From Bacteroidota bacterium (GTDB taxonomy: Bacteria; Bacteroidota; Bacteroidia; Chitinophagales; Chitinophagaceae): a stretch of 60,410 bases of DNA. Numbering within the stretch: position 1 is the first letter of the stretch; every line of letters starts with the position of its first letter. The stretch is taken from contig JAUZOA010000023.1 of NCBI GenBank assembly GCA_030706685.1, positions 1 to 60,410 on the forward strand. Direction: 5' to 3'. Below the pieces are notes generated by a model. The model saw only the letters and a program-made list of their open reading frames with translations. It had not been told where the DNA came from and did no database searches. This document shows positions 39,466 to 47,000 of this stretch, piece by piece. The position numbers and the translations under genes were made by a program.

Positions 39466-40401
39466 ATGGAAAATGATTCGCAAAAGAAAGAATTATCCGG
39501 CACCTCTTCAGGGGCCGGGGATATCATATTAGTAACAGGCGCGAATGGTCAATTAGGAATGGAGCTGCAAAGCCTGTCAGTGTCATACCCACAATACAAT
39601 TTTGTTTTTTTATCGCGTACTGATCTGCCGGTTGAGAATAAAGAGATGGTTCATTCTCTTTTTGAAAAATACCGGCCACAATATTGTATTAACTGCGCAG
39701 CCTATACTGCCGTTGATAAAGCTGAATCGGAAAAAGACATGGCTTTCCGGGTAAATACGGAAGGGACAGCTTCGCTTGCGGCTATTTGTTCAGCTTATAA
39801 CACAAAATTCATTCATATTTCTACTGACTATGTTTTTGATGGCACAGCTTCTGTTCCTTACAGGGAAGATAATGAGACCAACCCTCAAAGCGTGTACGGC
39901 GCTTCCAAACTGGCAGGAGAGAAACAGGTAATGAGATTCAATAAGGACGCTGTTATCATCCGCACTTCGTGGGTCTATTCTGAATTCGGAAAGAATTTTG
40001 TAAAGACCATGCTGAAATTAATGAATGAAAAAGAAGAGATCAATGTAGTCAGCGATCAAATCGGTTCACCAACCTATGCCGCTGACCTCGCCGAAACGAT
40101 TTTACAAATTATCGTAAGATTCACTACTCACCACTCACCACTCACCACTGACAGTGGAATTTACCACTTCAGTAATAAAGGGGCAATATCCTGGTATGAT
40201 TTCGCCCTCGCGATCAAAGAATTGTCTGGCAGTAAATGCAGGGTCAATCCTATTCTCACTTCTCAATATCCCACCCCGGCGAAGCGGCCGGCCTATTCTG
40301 TTTTGGATAAAACAAAGATTCAGCAAACTTTCGGGATCGTAGTAAAGGATTGGAAGGAGAGCCTTGCTGCATGCATCCGGAAAATACAAAAGATTAGTTA
40401 A
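39466..40401 (+). CDS. rfbD: dTDP-4-dehydrorhamnose reductase
   Basis: A 311-aa reductase giving dTDP-L-rhamnose. NADPH loop GANGQLG (25-31), STDYVFDG (119-126) and YGASK (Y144, K148) are visible. Two odd stretches occur: an N-terminal extension ELSGTSSGAGD before the first strand, encoded by CCGG-bounded palindromic DNA, and residues about 218-230 (RFTTHHSPLTTDSG) from a family B repeat. Both are in frame. A palindrome follows the stop. Confidence 0.94.
   Translation: MENDSQKKELSGTSSGAGDIILVTGANGQLGMELQSLSVSYPQYNFVFLSRTDLPVENKEMVHSLFEKYRPQYCINCAAYTAVDKAESEKDMAFRVNTEGTASLAAICSAYNTKFIHISTDYVFDGTASVPYREDNETNPQSVYGASKLAGEKQVMRFNKDAVIIRTSWVYSEFGKNFVKTMLKLMNEKEEINVVSDQIGSPTYAADLAETILQIIVRFTTHHSPLTTDSGIYHFSNKGAISWYDFALAIKELSGSKCRVNPILTSQYPTPAKRPAYSVLDKTKIQQTFGIVVKDWKESLAACIRKIQKIS
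40119..40156. repeat. Intragenic repeat, family B, inside rfbD
   Basis: ATTCACTACTCACCACTCAC continuing CACTCACCACTGACAGTGG: CACTCAC words in tandem with a 7-bp period. It is translated as FTTHHSPLTTDSG. Copies of the same words are found in trpG and waaA. Confidence 0.78.
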
Positions 40402-40411
40402 GCTATGAGCC

Positions 40412-40447
40412 ATTAGCTGTTAGTTTTTAGCCTGGCTAACAGCTAAT
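40412..40447. repeat. AGCTAATAGC-family palindrome between convergent genes
   Basis: A 12-bp perfect inverted repeat ATTAGCTGTTAG / CTAACAGCTAAT with a 12-base loop, 10 bases after the rfbD stop and three bases before the stop of the convergent TapB-like gene. It is the best-formed copy in the window and a plausible bidirectional terminator. Confidence 0.75.
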
Positions 40448-40450
40448 AGC

Positions 40451-41155
40451 TTACTTCTTCACTGAAGTTATCTGCGAGGATCCCATCAGCTTGCCATTCT
40501 TATTATATGTTTCAGTTTTTACAACCCCGAAACCAGGGGCCAACCATTCTGTACATTGCATATTCATGGGGATCCCGATATTCATGGGAGCCATACTGGC
40601 TTTGAATTTTACGTCATAACTGATCTTCCAGCATTCCCAGCTGCCTGCATGGGTGGTGAATGTTTCTTTGCCTTCTGCTTTCCGGTTGATCTCATCAAAA
40701 GTCACGGTCGAAAATAAATTGCCCTTATTATAGACTTCCATTTTAAAATGGACATCTTTTAGTATTTGCCCGGCCGACAGGACAGAAGGATATTCAATAA
40801 AAACTTCATCCGCTTTTACATCCATGTCTTTGTAGGCAGATAGCTGTTCCTGCGGCATAGCTACTCTGGCATCTACATACATGACTCCGCCGGTGCATTT
40901 ATATTTTCCCGATCCCCTGGATAATGATTTACCTTTTTCATTTACCATTTCAGTCGTGAAATTGGCGGTGGCAGTTGAACCTGTATTGCTTGCGTCGGTA
41001 ATTGTGTAAGTCAGCTTCCCGCTTTCCTGGAATTTTTTATCATACAGGGTCATTTGTACTTCGCCATTATTCAGGTAATAGAATCCTTTACAATCCTGCG
41101 CCCGGCTATTCGCGGCTGCCAATAACAGGCTGATAAAAAAAATGACTGTTTTCAT
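40451..41155 (-). CDS. Secreted TapB/DUF3108-like protein
   Basis: A 234-aa periplasmic protein with a signal peptide (MKTVIFFISLLLAAANSRAQ). The mature part is beta-rich: CKGFYYLNNGEVQMTLYD, KLTYTITDAS, GGVMYVDARVAMP, ETFTTHAGSWECWKISYDV and WLAPGFGVVKTETYNKNGKL. These are features of TapB/DUF3108-like families. The function is unknown; related domains bind or chaperone envelope material. It is convergent with rfbD. Confidence 0.75.
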   Translation of the reverse strand: MKTVIFFISLLLAAANSRAQDCKGFYYLNNGEVQMTLYDKKFQESGKLTYTITDASNTGSTATANFTTEMVNEKGKSLSRGSGKYKCTGGVMYVDARVAMPQEQLSAYKDMDVKADEVFIEYPSVLSAGQILKDVHFKMEVYNKGNLFSTVTFDEINRKAEGKETFTTHAGSWECWKISYDVKFKASMAPMNIGIPMNMQCTEWLAPGFGVVKTETYNKNGKLMGSSQITSVKK

Positions 41156-41503
41156 TGTTAATGGTTTTGGATTAGCAAGTTATGAAGTTGAAGTAGAAAT
41201 AATAAGAATTTGGAAAAGACAGAGTGTTACAGTTTGAAAATAGCCGGTAGGACGGGAAGAAGGGTAGGGGTCAATTTTCATACAAAATTTTTTTATCCGT
41301 ATTATACACCAGTTCGGCCTTTTGTATAGCTATTTCAGGAATAGAGATTGTTTTCCCTGGTTTCCTCCAGCGTAAAAAGGCGACACGATACCCCATCAAC
41401 GACTACCCTACATCACTCAGCAGCAGCCTTTCATCACATAAATCTTTAAACTACGAAGAAATTCGTTAACCTTATACATCAATTTGTCAAAACCATCAGC
41501 AAA
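41156..41503. other. Divergent intergenic region, no gene seen
   Basis: 348 bases between the TapB-like gene and the outer-membrane receptor gene. I see no ORF with coding character, no tRNA and no perfect TTTG-N19-TAnnTTTG promoter. It presumably contains both promoters. Confidence 0.6.
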
Positions 41504-43948
41504 ATGAAAGCTATGAGAAAATGTTTATTATCCGCTTTTTTGCCGGCAGTCCTGTTCATCCTGCCCGGATATGTGTTTTCACAAACCAAAATGAAGTTGT
41601 CAGGAACCGTCTCAGATAGCAGTAAACCCCTTCCGTTGGTAACTGTACGCATTTTAAAAAAAAATAACACGGCTCCTTTGCAAACAACTTTATCAAAGGA
41701 GGACGGCAGCTTTCAGTTCAATAAACCGGATATAGGAAATTATATTCTTTCCTTCACGCATACTGGCTTTGCCGAAAAACAAATCAATATTACTGTTGCT
41801 TCAAAGGCCGGAGATATGCAAATCGATCCGGTACAATTATCAAAAGCAACAGGCATTCTTAAAGAGGTGGTGGTAAGTTCACAAAGACCGATGGTGGAAC
41901 AGTCAGATGATAAAATTGTTTTTAATGTGGAAGATGATCCAACGAACAAAACAGAAACAGCCATCGATATCCTGCGGAAGACTCCTTTTATAACAGTAGA
42001 TGGTGAGGATAATATAAAAGTGAACGGGAAAACTAATTTTAAAGTGCTCCTCAATGGCAGGGAAACTTCCATGTTTGCCAGGAACGTTAAAGAGGCATTA
42101 AGGGGATTTCCCGGTACACTTATTTCAAAAATAGAAGTGATAACAACTCCTTCTGCCAAATACGATGGCGAAGGAATAGGAGGACTGATCAATATCATCA
42201 CCAAAAAAAAGGTCGTGGGTTATAATGGCACGCTGTCTTCTTTCTCAAGGACCAGTGATAAGCTGAATAATTTCTCCGTTAATGGAAATGCAAAAGTTGG
42301 TAAGGTAGGTTTAAGCGTCTTTTTGAATACTGGTTTTACTGACCCGGTATTACTGCATAATACCAACACTACCCTCCCGGCCACTCAAAATATTTATACT
42401 CAAAGAACCCTGGATGGCGACCAACACAGCAAGTCCGGCTGGAGTTTTGGTAACGCGGAATTAAGCTGGGAGCTTGACAGTCTCAACACGATCAGTTTGT
42501 ATACTAATATTGACAGTTGGTCGAACACGACTGTGACGGATCAAACGATCACAACTGATTTTGCGGCTTCTCCCTCTACAGTGAGTTATTATAGCCTCAA
42601 TAACAAGAGCAATAACCCCGGTGTGAACGTGGGAAGCGACTATATAAAACATTTTAAAAAGAATAAAGAAAGAGAATTCAGCCTGAGATTTCTTGGAGAG
42701 TTTGACAAAAATGATTCTAAGTTGAACAGCTTCCAGGATAACCCCGGCCCGGACCGCTACTTGATTAATAATAGCTATGCCATCAACAATCAATATACCA
42801 TCCAGGCCGATAACAGTATCCCGGTAAAAAAGAACGGTAAGCTCGAAGGAGGATTGAAAGCCATTTTGCGCCGTGCAAGCTCCGACTTTCAAAGCCTTAT
42901 CAAGTATGATGAGGCGGATAATTATAAAACGAATACTGCCAACACTGATTATTTTAAATATGCGCAGGATGTGATCAGTCTTTACAGTATGTATAGTTTG
43001 CGATTAAAGAAATCAAGTTTTCGTTTTGGCGCCCGTATCGAATATACGGATGTAAATGGCAACTTTATTTCAACCCATACACAGGTACAACATAGTTACA
43101 CTACTTTGCTTCCCAATATTCAATTCACCAACCGCATGAGCAGCGTGACAACCCTGGTGTTGGCATATACAAAAAGATTACAACGGCCTTATATCTACGA
43201 TCTCAACCCGTTTGTTTACAACAACGACTCGCTGAATATTTCATTCGGCAATCCTGATTTGGGTCCACAAACCACGCATGCTCTTTCTGCGCAACTGCGG
43301 TATGCTAAGGGAAATACATTTGCCGGGGTCAATATCGAAGGAAGCTACAGTGGCAACAAGATCCTGCAGTATTCATCCTTTGATCCGCAAACAGGAATTA
43401 CAAAAACAACCAGCCTGAATATCGGGAAGGAATTTCAATCCAGCCTGAATCTGAATTTTAATACGAAGATCACCCGAAAATGGAACCTGTTTGTGAATGG
43501 TTCACTTCGTTACAGCACGGTGACCAACAATTCAAATGCCTCGCAATCTAACAGCGGTTTTGGATGTAATTTCAACCTGAATACGAGCTATAAGTTCAAT
43601 GATAAATTCACGGTGAGCAGTTATCTTGGTTTATGGAAGGATCCCCAAACCATTCAAACCACTTATCCGTTCAGCACCTGGCACAACGTTGCATTCAATT
43701 ACAAAGTATTTAAGGGTAAGATCAATATTTCTTTAAGAGCGGTGAATTATTTCGAAAAAACGCATGACTACAAAACGATCACAAAGGATCAGAATTTTTA
43801 CAACACTAATATCACCAGGCAAATCAGGAGGGGTGGGGTGCTTGTACTTACCTGGAATTTCGGAAAGCTCACCGAAAATGTATCGAAAAAGAAAGGGGTG
43901 AATAATGATGATATTCTTACTAAACCTGCAGCGCCTACCGGTAATTAG
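41504..43948 (+). CDS. Outer-membrane beta-barrel receptor (TonB-dependent type, OMP_b-brl_3)
   Basis: An 814-aa outer-membrane protein. It has a signal peptide (to VFSQ), a carboxypeptidase-regulatory-like beta domain (about 28-110; LSGTVSDSSKPLPLVTVRI), a plug with KTPFITVDGEDNIKVNGK and TPSAKYDGEGIGGLINIITKK, and a barrel ending GVLVLTWNFGKL. This is the short-plug branch of TonB-like proteins without a SusD partner; the ligand is unknown. It stands alone. Confidence 0.9.
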   Translation: MKAMRKCLLSAFLPAVLFILPGYVFSQTKMKLSGTVSDSSKPLPLVTVRILKKNNTAPLQTTLSKEDGSFQFNKPDIGNYILSFTHTGFAEKQINITVASKAGDMQIDPVQLSKATGILKEVVVSSQRPMVEQSDDKIVFNVEDDPTNKTETAIDILRKTPFITVDGEDNIKVNGKTNFKVLLNGRETSMFARNVKEALRGFPGTLISKIEVITTPSAKYDGEGIGGLINIITKKKVVGYNGTLSSFSRTSDKLNNFSVNGNAKVGKVGLSVFLNTGFTDPVLLHNTNTTLPATQNIYTQRTLDGDQHSKSGWSFGNAELSWELDSLNTISLYTNIDSWSNTTVTDQTITTDFAASPSTVSYYSLNNKSNNPGVNVGSDYIKHFKKNKEREFSLRFLGEFDKNDSKLNSFQDNPGPDRYLINNSYAINNQYTIQADNSIPVKKNGKLEGGLKAILRRASSDFQSLIKYDEADNYKTNTANTDYFKYAQDVISLYSMYSLRLKKSSFRFGARIEYTDVNGNFISTHTQVQHSYTTLLPNIQFTNRMSSVTTLVLAYTKRLQRPYIYDLNPFVYNNDSLNISFGNPDLGPQTTHALSAQLRYAKGNTFAGVNIEGSYSGNKILQYSSFDPQTGITKTTSLNIGKEFQSSLNLNFNTKITRKWNLFVNGSLRYSTVTNNSNASQSNSGFGCNFNLNTSYKFNDKFTVSSYLGLWKDPQTIQTTYPFSTWHNVAFNYKVFKGKINISLRAVNYFEKTHDYKTITKDQNFYNTNITRQIRRGGVLVLTWNFGKLTENVSKKKGVNNDDILTKPAAPTGN

Positions 43949-44148
43949 GCCTGGGTGGTATCCGTTGCATTCAAAAAACTAATTTCTGCCCCGGGTTTGC
44001 TACCGCAGTTACACTATTGGTGGTGCTCCTTATGGGTTTATAGCTGAAAATTTCATTAGGTAAGACGGGAGACACCCACGAGGGAAATGGAGTAAATGCT
44101 AAAATCGCCAGGAGTGGCAATACACGGCTATATATTTTATATAAAATC

Positions 44149-44179
44149 AAAAAGGGAAGGCGATTTAGCCTTCCCTTTT
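44149..44179 (-). terminator. Rho-independent terminator of tRNA-Gln
   Basis: A 12-bp perfect stem AAAAGGGAAGGC / GCCTTCCCTTTT with a six-base loop, flanked by A and T runs on both sides, four bases beyond the tRNA 3' end. It can also act on the plus strand. The 200 bases between the receptor stop (43948) and here hold no gene. Confidence 0.88.
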
Positions 44180-44182
44180 GAG

Positions 44183-44253
44183 TTGCCTTGCAAGGATTCG
44201 AACCCTGACATAGAGAGCCAGAATCTCTCGTACTACCATTATACTACAAGGCA
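44183..44253 (-). tRNA. tRNA-Gln (anticodon CTG)
   Basis: 71 nt including the discriminator. Acceptor arms TGCCTTG / CAAGGCA pair fully. The D stem is GTAT/GTAC with loop AATGGTA; the anticodon stem AGAGA/TCTCT encloses TTCTGGC, so bases 34-36 are CTG; the T stem is CAGGG/CCTTG with loop TTCGAAT. The first pair is U-A, typical of tRNA-Gln. CCA is not encoded. Shifting the anticodon stem by one base would give TCT (Arg) but breaks the standard arm lengths. Confidence 0.92.
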
Positions 44254-44264
44254 TTTTGGGGCTG

Positions 44265-44295
44265 CAAAAATAAGGAAACAAAAAGAGCGGGAAAA
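44265..44295 (-). promoter_or_regulatory. Promoter of tRNA-Gln
   Basis: On the minus strand the -7 box TATTTTTG (44265-44272) lies 11 bases before the tRNA, with TTTT (44292-44295) exactly 19 bases further upstream, close to the TTTG -33 consensus. Confidence 0.65.
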
Positions 44296-44726
44296 ACCTG
44301 GCTTATCATTTTATTCAATAACGGTATTTGAGCATTTTGGAGCCGGGCTACAACGGCTGCAATAACTGATTTAGGGCTAAACAGATGCTTCCGGGAACGA
44401 TTGCATGAGGTTTTACTTCATAATTGATTTTCAGGATGCAGCAGGATAGTTGTTTTGGTATAAACCTATATTTTTAGTGCGTTAAGGTCATAATATACTA
44501 GACCTTTACAGTACGATTGCTTGTTGAGATTGCCGAAACCTAACTGATTGCTTTATGATGATAATAACTGATTCCTCAAGGTCATTTACAACAGCCGGTT
44601 TCATAAGATTTATGGTTGAACAAGTTCTTTAGTCACACTATACAGTGACAGCATTCAACATTGTCCGGTCGTACAGGTATTGTTAACTATTTCAAAGACA
44701 GTCCATACTAAAGCTTTGATTATTTT
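44296..44726. other. Intergenic region upstream of the FAS1-SusCD locus, no gene seen
   Basis: About 430 bases. It should contain the promoter of the locus, but I find no full TTTG-N19-TAnnTTTG match. The nearest is TATTTTTA near 44468. No sigma/anti-sigma pair or hybrid two-component regulator gene is next to the locus. Confidence 0.5.
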
Positions 44727-46979
44727 ATGAATACTTGTATCCAACGCATTACGTTTCTGGCCGTTGCAACCACCCTGTTATTTTCCTGCAAGAAAAAGTT
44801 TAATGATTTTTATGCTCCGCCTGCAAACCAGGACCCGGCTGTTTACCAGCAACTGCAGGCAAAAGGCAAGTTTACCCAGTTCCTGTCATTAATTGATAAA
44901 GCAGGTTATAAGCAAACATTAAGTACAGCAGGTTACTGGACGATTTTTGCACCCACTGATTCCGCCTTTCAAAACGATGCCGAATTCACCGCTTATTTGC
45001 AAAGTAAAGGTATCGCTAATGTAAACGCTATTGATTCCACTACTGCCCAGAGCATTGTACAATATTTACTGGTATTCAATGCTTTTACCAAAAACCAGCT
45101 CGATGATTACCAGTCAAATCTTGGCTGGATAACGAATTCAGCTTTTAAAAGGCGCACTGCTTATTATTCCGGTTTCTATAAAGATACGACAGCCGCGGGC
45201 CAGCCCGTTATCGCCATTGCTTCTAACCGGAACAATCAAAACAGCGCAACGGGAGGAACTCCTTATTTTGTTTCATCGGATAATAACAATAAATACATTC
45301 CTTTTTTTACAAGTGATTACTTGACAAACAACGGGTTGTCTGCATCCGATTATAATTATTTTTATCCATCCACGCCTTTTTCGGGTTTTAATGTCGTAAA
45401 TGCGAGAGTGACACAGCAGGATATCACAGCGCAAAACGGGGTGATACATATTATTGATCACGTGGTGACCCCGCTTGCCAGTCTTGACCAGTTTTTAAGA
45501 ACCAGGCCTGAGTATAGTGAATTTAGAAAATTATTTGAAAGGTACATGGTGCTCTTTATTCAAAATGCGGATGCCACCCATCGCTACCAGGTACTTACAG
45601 GCAAACCCGATAATGTATTGGTAAAAGTATATTCAAGTTTATTATCCTATTCCCCCAATAACGAGAATTTCTTTAAGCTCCAGGATAATGACGGCCAGAG
45701 AGACGGGTGGTCAATGGTGGTTCCGCAGAATGACTCTTTATTGAAATATATTAATACTGTCTTGTTGGAAAGCTATCCATCTGTAAATTCTTTACCATTA
45801 AATATTATTGCGGATTTCCTGAACTCTCACATGTGGCAAACAACTTTATGGCCCAGCAAATTCAGTAATACCCTAAACTCGCTGGTAGAACCTGCTCATA
45901 TAAATTTCCAGTCAAATATTGTTGATAAGAAAATGCTGAGCAACGGAATTTTTTATGGCAGCAACAAGGTAAATGAGCCTAATGTATTTTCTACGATTTA
46001 TGGGAAAGCCTACCTCAATCCCAAATTTTCCCTGATGACCCGTTTGCTTGACAATGACCTGAAAACAGTTATTACCAATCCCAATGCCAGGTACACGATG
46101 TTTATGTTACCGGACGCTGTATTAAGGGCCCAGGGCTTTGATTATAATTCAGCGGCCAATCTTTTTACGTATAACGGGGTGGCTAATGATACCAACAGGC
46201 TGAACCTTCTGAGAATATTAAATACCTGTGTAGTGGAAACGCCAAATGGCGAGTTGGATAATCTTGGTACGCCCGGTTTTACAGGTACCGGTGTAATCAG
46301 CACTTTTGGCGGTGAAGTAATTAAATATAATGGAAACCAGATCATTTCCGCGGGATCTGCAGACAGGAATATTACCATAACGATCGACAGCGTTAAGACT
46401 GCAAAAAACGGTCGCGTCATATATATTAATAACCTCCCTTATTTCAGTTACCTCCAGATAGGCAACCATCTCCAGGCATTGGGCACAGCTCCTTCTTCGG
46501 AGTATAATTTATTTTGGAACTATATGAAAAAATCCGCGGCCTATGACTCTGTTTTGTTCACTATTCTAGGCACTTCAGCCGGGTCTTTTTATACTGTTTT
46601 TGCCCCGAATAATAATGCCATCAGGCAGGCTATAACCAATGGGTTATTGCCCGGCACTCCTACTACTCCTAATTTCAATCCGACGCTTACATCGGATAAA
46701 TTATTGGTGGCGAATTTTATACTGTACCATGTTGTTGATAAAACAACCATTATCCCGGATAAAAAGAATATTGGCTTTTTCCCTACTTTATTACGATCGA
46801 ATAACGGGGATCCGTTTACGATAAATATCCAGTACCCCGCGAATGTATTTGAGGTCAGTGACCAGTTTAATATCCGAAAGGGGCATTTGGTAAACGGGGC
46901 GACGAACCAGACATCCAGTAACCAGCTTTCCAACAGGACAGTAATACATCTTATCGATAACTATTTGCAACATCCATAA
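44727..46979 (+). CDS. Fasciclin (FAS1) lipoprotein, four-domain
   Basis: A 750-aa lipoprotein with Cys21 in LLFSCKKK. Four FAS1-like segments follow: about 45-245 (GYWTIFAPTDSAF ... VIHIIDHVVTP), 250-405, 425-570 (YTMFMLPDAVLRAQG ... RVIYINNLPYF) and 590-750 (GSFYTVFAPNNNAI ... RTVIHLIDNYLQ). FAS1 domains mediate adhesion or polymer binding. It is 21 bases upstream of a susC gene, so it probably serves as a surface ligand-binding subunit, in the place SusE/F or SGBPs hold in glycan loci (inference). Confidence 0.88.
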   Translation: MNTCIQRITFLAVATTLLFSCKKKFNDFYAPPANQDPAVYQQLQAKGKFTQFLSLIDKAGYKQTLSTAGYWTIFAPTDSAFQNDAEFTAYLQSKGIANVNAIDSTTAQSIVQYLLVFNAFTKNQLDDYQSNLGWITNSAFKRRTAYYSGFYKDTTAAGQPVIAIASNRNNQNSATGGTPYFVSSDNNNKYIPFFTSDYLTNNGLSASDYNYFYPSTPFSGFNVVNARVTQQDITAQNGVIHIIDHVVTPLASLDQFLRTRPEYSEFRKLFERYMVLFIQNADATHRYQVLTGKPDNVLVKVYSSLLSYSPNNENFFKLQDNDGQRDGWSMVVPQNDSLLKYINTVLLESYPSVNSLPLNIIADFLNSHMWQTTLWPSKFSNTLNSLVEPAHINFQSNIVDKKMLSNGIFYGSNKVNEPNVFSTIYGKAYLNPKFSLMTRLLDNDLKTVITNPNARYTMFMLPDAVLRAQGFDYNSAANLFTYNGVANDTNRLNLLRILNTCVVETPNGELDNLGTPGFTGTGVISTFGGEVIKYNGNQIISAGSADRNITITIDSVKTAKNGRVIYINNLPYFSYLQIGNHLQALGTAPSSEYNLFWNYMKKSAAYDSVLFTILGTSAGSFYTVFAPNNNAIRQAITNGLLPGTPTTPNFNPTLTSDKLLVANFILYHVVDKTTIIPDKKNIGFFPTLLRSNNGDPFTINIQYPANVFEVSDQFNIRKGHLVNGATNQTSSNQLSNRTVIHLIDNYLQHP

Positions 46980-47000
46980 ACCAAACTTTTGATACTGATT

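Noticed and set aside
40119-40156. CRISPR-like array from the CACTCACCACT tandem words
   Set aside because: The period is only about 7 bases with no spacers, and the repeat is translated within rfbD. No cas gene is present.
44183-44253. tRNA-Arg with anticodon TCT
   Set aside because: Reading the anticodon stem as GAGAG/CTCTC gives TCT, but this leaves no base 26 and shifts the arm lengths. The AGAGA/TCTCT stem with loop TTCTGGC gives standard arms and CTG, and the U1-A72 pair fits Gln.
44096-44365. An 89-codon plus-strand frame across the tRNA-Gln
   Set aside because: It runs antisense through the tRNA and its terminator and has no coding character.
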